From NCBI GenBank assembly GCA_018402255.1, contig JAGYIS010000007.1, forward strand, positions 1-64,000: 64,000 nt of DNA. The letters run 5' to 3'. The position numbers and the translations under genes are program-made. Source of the DNA: Marinobacter sp. (GTDB lineage Bacteria; Pseudomonadota; Gammaproteobacteria; Pseudomonadales; Oleiphilaceae). The notes under the pieces are model-generated. The model made no database searches and was not told the DNA's origin. It saw nothing but the letters and a program-made list of their open reading frames with translations. Positions within the stretch are counted from its first letter, which is position 1. Every line of letters begins with the position of its first letter. Shown in pieces: positions 9,031-15,225 of the stretch.

Positions 9031-9997
9031 ACCAGCAAACACAGGGACTGATTTCGGTGGCTACTATGGCATCGAAGCTTACCGTCCCGAATCGATACCG
9101 GATCAGCCCGTTCAAAATCAGGACTTCAATCATTCGAAATTGGGGCGATCGGCTGGCTTTCGGCTGCCTTGGGGCGGCACTCAAGAGTTGATGCCGTTGA
9201 GCTTGTTTACTCGATGGTCGCCGAAGGACCTGCGAAAGATTGAATCGGGTGAAAGTCTGCTGACTGGGACCGGGGATCAGGGGCAACTCGATCACGAAAG
9301 TATTTGTTATTCACCCCTAGCCTTTCGGTCTAAGGTGATCGGTTATTCCCAAGTTATTGGGAAAATTTACTTTTGGGTTGGGCTAACACTTTCTATCGTC
9401 ACTTATTTGGCGACTGCTTATCAGCTTGGGCCTCCAGAAACACGGTTAACTATTTTTTTAGAATCGTGGCCATTTTTCTTTTTCCTGGTAGGCATGCCCG
9501 CTTTCATGTGGCTGTCTTCAATGCTTGTTTTCAAATTTTTCCCGCGATGGAGCGTAAAGGCCGGACGGGGCCCTGAATGGGAACTCGACCGCCGTAACGG
9601 GATGGTCCGGGTGTGGCGTTACCGCCGTACAGTGCCTCTCATTGGGCGACGCAAAGTGACGGTCATTGAGGCGCCTTTCTATGAGTTCGACGGCTGGGTG
9701 GCAGGCGGCGCGACCCGGTATGGGCCGAGGTTCGATTTCATACTGTGCCATCGCTATAGCAAGTTGAAGGTCCACATCGGCGATATTCTTTTAGGCTGGC
9801 ACCATGTTTCCCGCCCTTGCTATGCACTCTGGGATTTCCTCCAGAACTACATGGATGTGAGCCGTCCCCTGCCAGAGTTTCCGGTGCTGGAACCCCATCG
9901 GCACAAAGATCCGGTAACCGCCGAACACGACCGGAGCACCGACCGCCCCGAACGATACTGGCGGGATATGGACGATACAACGTTCAAGCAAAAATAA
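9023..9997 (+). CDS. DUF6708-like membrane protein, second candidate immunity factor
   Basis: The protein is 324 residues from the ATG at 9023 (MDKPANTG), chosen because it overlaps the preceding stop. Two transmembrane helices lie at about 120-180 (VGLTLSIVTYLATA, FFFFLVGMPAFMWLSSMLVF). A cytosolic segment follows with WELDRRNGMVRVWRY, resembling the DR..RVVYV stretch of the protein at 7404, then APFYEFDGWV. The architecture therefore matches the first candidate immunity protein, although sequence identity is low. It ends in a charged tail rich in His, Asp and Arg. A role as immunity protein for the preceding gene is inferred from overlap and architecture. Confidence 0.7.
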   Translation: MDKPANTGTDFGGYYGIEAYRPESIPDQPVQNQDFNHSKLGRSAGFRLPWGGTQELMPLSLFTRWSPKDLRKIESGESLLTGTGDQGQLDHESICYSPLAFRSKVIGYSQVIGKIYFWVGLTLSIVTYLATAYQLGPPETRLTIFLESWPFFFFLVGMPAFMWLSSMLVFKFFPRWSVKAGRGPEWELDRRNGMVRVWRYRRTVPLIGRRKVTVIEAPFYEFDGWVAGGATRYGPRFDFILCHRYSKLKVHIGDILLGWHHVSRPCYALWDFLQNYMDVSRPLPEFPVLEPHRHKDPVTAEHDRSTDRPERYWRDMDDTTFKQK

Positions 9998-10013
9998 GAC
10001 GAGATGTTCAGTC

Positions 10014-10186
10014 GGGTCCTGCGCATCAACACCGAACAACGCCCAAACCTGATGGCAAAGAAAGTACGCTATGCGCACATGACGCCAGAGGACATGCTCG
10101 CCTATGGGCGCGGCTCCCGTCAGGGTCGTGCTGGGTCTCGTGCACCCAGACCGTCAGTTGGACATGTGCAAAGCGATTGGAAATAA
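10014..10186 (+). other. Short unclear open frame after the second immunity gene
   Basis: About 55-60 codons (MAKKVRYAHMTPEDMLAYGR ending in VGHVQSDWK) follow the membrane gene with a short gap. The composition looks protein-like, but there is no good ribosome binding site and no known domain. It may be the tail of a lost gene. Confidence 0.2.
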
Positions 10187-10252
10187 ACCAATGACTGCTT
10201 ACCGTACCTGCACTTATCAATTCTAAAAGCATCGGTTAATGGACTAACTCCG

Positions 10253-10798
10253 ATGGATTCAACGTACTCAAAAGTATCAACCGTCAAGCATCAGGTGTAC
10301 CCGAAAAGCAGGGCATTGATGTATGCAACCGGCGCTCTATTGTTCGGAACGGCCCTAGGCTTCGGATATCTGTTTTATCTGGAAGCATCGGCCGCGTTTG
10401 CATTTGGCTTCGTCATATTTATAAGCATTGTCATGCTGGGTTTGTTGCGGCTGGATTTTGGCAAGATCAATCACATGATTGAGGTGACGCCCCAATTCCT
10501 GAGAGTTGACGACTGTATGTTGAATGAGATTGCCTGGCAGGATATCGCTGCTCTCAAGCTGGAAAGTCATTTCAGCAAGGGCATAAAGCGGTCTGCACTT
10601 CTGATCGTTTACCTCAAGAACAGTCACCCCTACGACCTGCCAGAACCTGGGCGACTCCTATCCCGCCAGCGATCTGACGGCGGGATTGTTGCCACGAATC
10701 TTTATAACTACGCCGGCGATTACAAGGATATCTTCAAAAGCCTCTGTGAAGCGCGAGAAAGCGGTCAGTTTGTTTTGTGGAATCGCTCTCAACATTGA
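10253..10798 (+). CDS. Small membrane protein of unknown function, possible third immunity factor
   Basis: This 181-residue protein has two closely spaced transmembrane segments at about 23-65 (ALMYATGALLFGTALGFGYL, AFAFGFVIFISIVMLGLL). A cytosolic domain follows with alternating strands (MIEVTPQFLRVDDCMLNEIAW, SALLIVYLKN), a pattern like the PH-like domains of STM3941-type proteins. The topology parallels the two DUF6708-like proteins upstream. Its location at the end of the T6SS effector island suggests an immunity role, but nothing in the sequence identifies a cognate toxin. The ribosome binding site is weak. Confidence 0.65.
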   Translation: MDSTYSKVSTVKHQVYPKSRALMYATGALLFGTALGFGYLFYLEASAAFAFGFVIFISIVMLGLLRLDFGKINHMIEVTPQFLRVDDCMLNEIAWQDIAALKLESHFSKGIKRSALLIVYLKNSHPYDLPEPGRLLSRQRSDGGIVATNLYNYAGDYKDIFKSLCEARESGQFVLWNRSQH

Positions 10799-10906
10799 GC
10801 ACCAGTAGACGCATTTTATGGCCAGAGCAAGGCGACCAAACACTTGCTCGGGTAAACTGGCAGTATCATAAGTGGTCACAAGTATCTGCGGAAAAGGACT
10901 TCAGTT

Positions 10907-11359
10907 TTGGCTTACAAGCGTCTTCTATTTCTGGTTTTGCTATTAATAACCCCTCTCGCCCACGCCGCTGTCTACCAATGGACCGATGCCAACGGCCAAG
11001 TCCATTTTGGTGATCGGCCTCCAGCCCAGGTGAAATCCAACGAAGTTCGGGTAAACGCCGCTCCCGCGCAAGTGGATACGAGTGCCCGGGAACGTCATCA
11101 GAAAATGACCGAATTTCTGAACCAGCAACAACAGGAACGGGAAGCACGGCAGGCAGATCAAGCCAAGTCTCGAGAGCAGGCGCAGAAGGCTGAGGCGACC
11201 TGTCAGAAGCTGCGAGCAAGACTCAAGAACATGGCTCGAATCTCCACCTTCTACAATCTTGATGAGAGTGGTGAGCGGGTGTTTGTCTCGGAAGAAGAGA
11301 ATGAACAGATACGCGACCGATTCCGGGAAAAAGTTCAAGAAGCGTGCAACCAGGGATAA
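10907..11359 (+). CDS. DUF4124 domain periplasmic protein
   Basis: The start is TTG, preceded by AAAAGGA at a suitable distance; no ATG fits. A signal peptide occupies residues 1-20 (RLLFLVLLLITPLAHA), followed by the short DUF4124 motif (VYQWTDANGQVHFGDRPP) typical of small exported proteobacterial proteins. A glutamine-rich coiled coil (about 60-100) and a C-terminal helical segment with two cysteines complete it. The function of the family is unknown. It is unrelated to the T6SS island and marks the return to core genes. Confidence 0.9.
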   Translation: MAYKRLLFLVLLLITPLAHAAVYQWTDANGQVHFGDRPPAQVKSNEVRVNAAPAQVDTSARERHQKMTEFLNQQQQEREARQADQAKSREQAQKAEATCQKLRARLKNMARISTFYNLDESGERVFVSEEENEQIRDRFREKVQEACNQG

Positions 11360-11416
11360 CCCTGGCTGCCTTTTAACCATCAAGCATCAATACAGTGTTA
11401 TCACAGGGAGAAAACC

Positions 11417-11659
11417 ATGTCAGGAAGTCGCGATCATCTGGAAATGTCGTTTATGTCGATTCAGTGCTTTACCGATGACGGCAAACTCGATGCTGAAGAG
11501 CTGGGCTCAATCATGAGCATCGCCGAGCGCGATGGTGTGATCGATGAAAACGAAATCCGGGTGCTTCGGAACATCATATCCAGGATCAAACCGGAAGAGG
11601 TGGACGACGCCATGCGACGCCGCTTGCAGGAGATTGAACGCAAAATCAACGTAGCTTGA
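11417..11659 (+). CDS. Small acidic helical protein (EF-hand or TerB-like segment)
   Basis: This 80-residue protein is preceded by AGGGAG. It contains a DGVIDENEIRVLRNI segment that resembles a calcium-binding loop plus helix, or a TerB-type acidic helix. An earlier DDGKLDAEEL gives a second, EF-hand-like loop. It has no signal peptide. The function is unknown; metal binding is only a suggestion from the two acidic loops. Confidence 0.75.
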   Translation: MSGSRDHLEMSFMSIQCFTDDGKLDAEELGSIMSIAERDGVIDENEIRVLRNIISRIKPEEVDDAMRRRLQEIERKINVA

Positions 11660-11723
11660 ATGACAGTCCTACTGAGTGGGGAAGTCGGAAGCTTTACTGT
11701 TTTGAACAGCATGCAATGAGTAC

Positions 11724-11746
11724 ATGCGGCGGTATTTACCGCCGCA
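11724..11746. terminator. Convergent hairpin
   Basis: TGCGGCGGTA pairs with TACCGCCGCA (11725-11734 and 11737-11746). It lies between the rightward small gene and the leftward rhomboid gene, whose stop codon is inside the hairpin. There is no strong U-run, so it is a weak bidirectional terminator candidate. Confidence 0.45.
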
Positions 11747-12830
11747 AAACCGCCTCCGGCTGACTCAACAGCGCAATCAGCGGATTCTTCTTGAGCACGT
11801 AATCCCGCATCAGGTACCCCAACAACAGCCCCAGGGCAAAGCCGCCGAGGTGCGCTGCCCAGGCCACGCCACCTTGCGCGGTAAACATGCCGAACAGGTT
11901 GATCAGGCTCCAGATCAGGAAGTACCAGTGGGGGGCGAGTTTCTTCTGGTAGACGATGATCATGAAGCTGAGGCTGGCATGGCGGAACCACATCAGGTAT
12001 AGCCCGAACAAGGCGGCGATAGAGCCGCTGGCGCCAACCAGTAAAAGCGGCCCCTGGGCAGTATCAAACAGTAGAAGCTCTGCCAGCGCGGCCATCACGC
12101 CGGCGAACAGGTAGAGGGCCAGGAAGGCGCCGTGGCCGAGTGCGTCCTCCAGGTTGTCGCCGATGATCCAGAGAAAATACATGTTGCCGACCAGGTGCAT
12201 CAGTCCACCATGCACAAACTGGTAGGTCAGTAATTGCAGTACGAAGTGTGCTGGGCTCTGGGTGTCAGAATTCAGGCCCAGATTCACGAAAATCCACTCG
12301 TTGGCGGCGGGTGTAAGCAGGCCGGCTACAAAAATCAGGCTGCAAAGCACTACCAGTGTGCGGGTGACCCAGGGCGTGCGGTGGGGTTGAATGTTGTATT
12401 CCACAGGCATAGAGGTCAGGAACTGGAACAGCCAGGACTTCCAGGTCACTTTCTGGTTCAGATCGGTCAGCGCCTGCTTTAGCTTCGGGGAGTGCATTAC
12501 CTGGTCGATCTCGTGCTTGTCCAGCCAGACACCGTCGCACTCGGGGCAGCAATCAATTTCTGTGACGTAATGTTCCAGTAACTGGTAATGGACCATAGGC
12601 ACATGGCAACGACGGCACTGTCGGTCGCTGGCTCGCAGGGCAGCACCGAGATGAAGTTCGTGGTCGTACTCATCGATGCAGTCGTGCTGATGGGCAATCG
12701 CCTGATTCAGGGCGCCATCTTCAAACCACAAGCCGTGGCACTGTCGGCAATCCAGTATCGAGGGGTTGCTGGTGGCAACCAGGCCGTCGGTGCGGCAGGC
12801 CGGGCAACGTTGGTGTCGTATTCTGGGCAT
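11736..12830 (-). CDS. Rhomboid intramembrane protease with N-terminal zinc ribbons
   Basis: This 364-residue protein has two zf-TFIIB-like zinc ribbons in the first ~115 residues (CPACRTDG...CRQCHGLWFEDG and CRRCH...CCPECDGVWLDKHE). The rhomboid domain follows, with HGGLMHLVGNMYFL, the catalytic serine in GASGSIAALFGLY (about residue 263) and the catalytic histidine in AAHLGG (about 324). Rhomboids cleave transmembrane helices of substrate proteins in the inner membrane. It is the last gene of a leftward run DUF2170-PspA-small protein-rhomboid, suggesting it serves the membrane-stress module. The zinc ribbons may bind a partner or a nucleic acid; this is inference. Confidence 0.9.
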   Translation of the reverse strand: MPRIRHQRCPACRTDGLVATSNPSILDCRQCHGLWFEDGALNQAIAHQHDCIDEYDHELHLGAALRASDRQCRRCHVPMVHYQLLEHYVTEIDCCPECDGVWLDKHEIDQVMHSPKLKQALTDLNQKVTWKSWLFQFLTSMPVEYNIQPHRTPWVTRTLVVLCSLIFVAGLLTPAANEWIFVNLGLNSDTQSPAHFVLQLLTYQFVHGGLMHLVGNMYFLWIIGDNLEDALGHGAFLALYLFAGVMAALAELLLFDTAQGPLLLVGASGSIAALFGLYLMWFRHASLSFMIIVYQKKLAPHWYFLIWSLINLFGMFTAQGGVAWAAHLGGFALGLLLGYLMRDYVLKKNPLIALLSQPEAVLRR

Positions 12831-12859
12831 TTGGTCCTTTCCATGGAGTTCTCCGGCGG

Positions 12860-13192
12860 CTAGTGGCCGGAGTCGGTCAGATAATTCCTGGCAAATCCCT
12901 GTAACTCTTCTGCCACCCGATGGCGGATAGCAGCTCGATCCTGCGGATCAAGGCGGTATTTCTGTGCCAGCAGTTCAAAGTCTTCGTCTTTCAGCGTTAC
13001 CGTCAGCCGAGGCCTGGCTCTGGCTCTTCGGTAAGGCAGTTGCAGAACCTTCCGCACCATGTCGGCCGTGCTCATGTCCTGCAACGCCGCTGATACCCGG
13101 AAGGCGCGCTGGATGTCGTTGGAGAGATCAAAGGCCAGTTGCACAGCCTGAACCGCTTGCTCTTCTTTTGACCAGTCCGGTTTCTTTGCCAT
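12860..13192 (-). CDS. Small basic protein in the PspA operon
   Basis: The 110-residue protein has two halves: a helical N-terminus ending in MSTADMVRKVLQLP, which could be a ribbon-helix-helix-like segment, and a C-terminal RPRLTVTLKDEDFELLAQKY, also strand-helix-helix in pattern. This hints at a DNA-binding or dimerisation domain, but I recognise no named family. It sits between PspA and the rhomboid gene in the same direction, so it probably shares the operon. If it does bind DNA, it would be the obvious candidate to act on the paired palindromes at 14415 and 14504. Confidence 0.75.
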   Translation of the reverse strand: MAKKPDWSKEEQAVQAVQLAFDLSNDIQRAFRVSAALQDMSTADMVRKVLQLPYRRARARPRLTVTLKDEDFELLAQKYRLDPQDRAAIRHRVAEELQGFARNYLTDSGH

Positions 13193-13209
13193 TGGCTTAG
13201 CCTGGATAG

Positions 13210-13230
13210 GCGCCCCCGTGTTGGGGGCGC
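13210..13230 (-). terminator. GC hairpin between PspA and the next gene
   Basis: GCGCCCCC (13210-13217) pairs with GGGGGCGC (13223-13230) with a 5-nt loop. It lies just downstream of the leftward PspA gene and has no U-run. It may attenuate transcription into the downstream genes or stabilise the pspA transcript. Confidence 0.5.
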
Positions 13231-13236
13231 AACGAT

Positions 13237-13932
13237 TTACTGAGCCTGGTTGCCGTTGAGGCGGGCAAGAACATCGTTTACCGCGTCTTGCTCGCTGTCA
13301 ATGCCAGCGGCTTTCAGTTTCTCATCAAGGTCCGCGCCGGTCAGTTCTTTTTCCAGCGAGGCGCTGGCGATCTGCCGGTCTTCTTCCCGGGCCTGGCGAT
13401 CGCGGATGCGCTCGAGGGTTTCCTTGGCGGTGCTCAGGGAAGACTGGTTGCTGTTGATGTTGGTGTCGATCTGGGCGGTGGTGCGCAGTACCCGCTCGTT
13501 GGTTTTCACCACTTGCAGTTCCCGGCGGTAGTCGGCCAGCTGCTTTTCTGCCCGCTGTACGCGCTCCTTCAGGCCGCTGATGCGCTGTTGCAGCAGTTCG
13601 CGGGTCTGGGTCAGTTCCCCGGCGCGGCGTTCGTGGCCGACAATGCGTTCTGCCACTTCCCGGGCCAGCTCTTCCTGGCCGGCGGCCAGTGCTTTGCTGG
13701 CGTCCTGTTCGCGTTTGCTGGCGCTGTCCTGCTCAACGCGGATCTGCCGGGCCAGCGATGCGGATTCGGCCATCAGGGCAGCCAGTTCCTGCTTGGCCTG
13801 TTTCAGTTCCTGCTCGGCATCGCGCAGTTCCTGTTCCAGAATGCGGTTGCCCTGGCCATCGACGACGGCTTCGCCCAGTTCGTTAACACCACCGCGCATG
13901 GCGGTCAGAATCTTTTTCAGTACGGTTCTCAT
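13237..13932 (-). CDS. pspA: PspA/IM30 family membrane-stress protein
   Basis: PspA/IM30/Vipp1 proteins are ESCRT-III-like coiled-coil proteins that polymerise on damaged inner membrane. This one is 231 residues, nearly all helical with long heptad stretches. The N-terminus matches the family amphipathic helix and following segment (MRTVLKKILTAMRGGVNELGEA). The context, next to a DUF2170 protein and opposite YqiJ/YqiK, matches the YjfJ branch (yjfI-yjfJ) rather than the classical pspABC operon, and no pspB, pspC or pspF is present. A strong AAGGGGTGA ribosome binding site precedes the ATG. Confidence 0.9.
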   Translation of the reverse strand: MRTVLKKILTAMRGGVNELGEAVVDGQGNRILEQELRDAEQELKQAKQELAALMAESASLARQIRVEQDSASKREQDASKALAAGQEELAREVAERIVGHERRAGELTQTRELLQQRISGLKERVQRAEKQLADYRRELQVVKTNERVLRTTAQIDTNINSNQSSLSTAKETLERIRDRQAREEDRQIASASLEKELTGADLDEKLKAAGIDSEQDAVNDVLARLNGNQAQ

Positions 13933-13946
13933 GTCTCACCCCTTGC

Positions 13947-14351
13947 TCAAGCCAGATAGTCTTCAAATGTCTGTAACAGGTCGATGGCATTCTCAGCGAG
14001 CGTGACCAGTTCCTGCATGATCTCTGCGGTGCCGGAGGTGGGGCTCAGAGCGCCGTACACCACGTAGTGGTCGCCGGTTTTGCCGAGCGCACTCAGGGGC
14101 ATGGGAACGCTGATTCTCAGCATGTTTTCATGCAGCTCGTGCAGCCGTTCCGGGTTCAGTTCCTGGGTGTCAAAAAGGTACGCAAGGCACAGAATCTGGG
14201 TGTCGGTTACGGTAATGTACACCGGCGTTTCTTCGGCACCGGAAACGGTAACCTGCAGTACCGGCTCGTCACCGGCCACGGGCATAACATCGAAGGTACG
14301 GCCGGCATGGGTAGCATCACCCAGGGCCAGGGTGAGGGATTGAGTGTCCAC
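13947..14351 (-). CDS. DUF2170 (YjfI-like) protein
   Basis: The 134-residue protein starts at GTG with an excellent AGGAAGGAG ribosome binding site. It matches the YjfI/DUF2170 family: beta-rich N-terminal half, then ILCLAYLFDTQELNPERLHELHENML, and GDHYVVYGALS. The family is cytosolic and of unknown biochemical role but is regularly encoded beside a PspA homologue. It is the first gene of the leftward operon, reading away from the palindrome-bearing intergenic region. Confidence 0.85.
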   Translation of the reverse strand: MDTQSLTLALGDATHAGRTFDVMPVAGDEPVLQVTVSGAEETPVYITVTDTQILCLAYLFDTQELNPERLHELHENMLRISVPMPLSALGKTGDHYVVYGALSPTSGTAEIMQELVTLAENAIDLLQTFEDYLA

Positions 14352-14414
14352 GAATAGCTCCTTCCTGTGGCGTTGAATCGGTTCGGCCGATCCGGACGAA
14401 CCTTGTCCTGTAGC

Positions 14415-14430
14415 TTGACATTCTATGTCA
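14415..14430. promoter_or_regulatory. Operator candidate 1, TTGACA-N5-TGTCA
   Basis: TTGACA TTCTA TGTCA is an inverted repeat with a 5-nt spacer, located 64 bp upstream of the DUF2170 start. It recurs as operator candidate 2 in the same intergenic region, so the pair is unlikely to be chance. A TATACT hexamer at 14442 downstream could be a -10 for the rightward genes. Confidence 0.55.
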
Positions 14431-14503
14431 GTGATAAGAGTCTATACTCCGCAATTAAATATTTGCAAGAAATAGTTTATTTGGGTTATAACAACCTCCT
14501 TCG

Positions 14504-14520
14504 TTGACATGAACTGTCAA
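14504..14520. promoter_or_regulatory. Operator candidate 2, TTGACA-N5-TGTCAA
   Basis: TTGACA TGAAC TGTCAA is a perfect 6-bp inverted repeat with 5-nt spacer, 36 bp before the YqiJ start. Centre-to-centre distance to candidate 1 is about 89 bp. Placed between the divergent PspA and YqiJK operons, the two sites could let one dimeric regulator control both. Confidence 0.6.
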
Positions 14521-14555
14521 ATATTGGATCTACCGGAACGGATATCTGGTCGCGT

Positions 14556-15182
14556 ATGGAAACATTCTTCGCAGTTGCGTTCTCCCTCCCGACGGTGGTT
14601 TTCTCGGTACTGCTTTGCGTTGCCATTGTGTATTGGCTGATTTCGTTGTCTGGCATGGGCGACGTCGATACCGATGGTGATATCGACTTTGTTGGCGATT
14701 TCAGTGGCCTGATGGTGACGCTGGGCCTGCAAGGTGTGCCTTTGCCGCTGGTGCTCACGCTGCTGTTCCTGATCAGCTGGTTGGCCAGTTATTTTACTGA
14801 TCTGGTTTTCGGCGCACTGGTGCCCTCGGGCATTCTGCACTGGTTGTACGCTCTGGCGGTGATGTTCATTGCCCTGGTTGTCGGCTTGTTGGCCACATCG
14901 ATCGTGGTAAGGCCGCTCCGGCCCCTGTTCCGCCGCGCCTATCTGCCGCCTCTTCAAAAACGCATCATCGGCACACCGTGCGTCGTGATTTCGTCTTCTG
15001 TTTCTGAAACATCCGGACGGGCAGAAGTCCATCTGGATGGTGCCCATCTGGTGTTGCAGGTGCGCAGCGATTCACCGCTGTCCCATCGGGAACGGGCGGT
15101 CTTGATTGAACACATTCCGGATGCCAACGCCTGGTGGGTGGTGCCGGAAACCGAATTTCTGTCCGGCGAATCGGCCGGTTAA
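14556..15182 (+). CDS. yqiJ: YqiJ-like membrane protein with OB-fold domain
   Basis: This 208-residue inner-membrane protein belongs to the YqiJ (DUF1449) type, the NfeD-like partner of flotillins. Four hydrophobic segments lie at about 5-30, 65-85, 95-115 and 118-130. A C-terminal soluble OB-fold-like domain (about 140-205) contains IIGTPCVVISSSVSE and ends VPETEFL. An acidic DVDTDGDIDFVGD loop after the first helix is characteristic. It is followed 43 bp later by the flotillin gene with a strong ribosome binding site; the two are expected to act together in membrane microdomains. Confidence 0.9.
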   Translation: METFFAVAFSLPTVVFSVLLCVAIVYWLISLSGMGDVDTDGDIDFVGDFSGLMVTLGLQGVPLPLVLTLLFLISWLASYFTDLVFGALVPSGILHWLYALAVMFIALVVGLLATSIVVRPLRPLFRRAYLPPLQKRIIGTPCVVISSSVSETSGRAEVHLDGAHLVLQVRSDSPLSHRERAVLIEHIPDANAWWVVPETEFLSGESAG

Positions 15183-15225
15183 TCCCGCACTCATTTCTTT
15201 CCAATCAGCTCAGGAGAAAGCGTAA

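Noticed and set aside
11736-12830. Rhombosortase paired with GlyGly-CTERM proteins
   Set aside because: The protein is too long, carries zinc ribbons, and no protein in the window ends with a GlyGly-CTERM tail.
14415-14448. TTGACA...TATACT as a sigma-70 promoter
   Set aside because: The spacing is about 21 bp, too long for a good promoter; the TTGACA is better explained as half of the palindrome.
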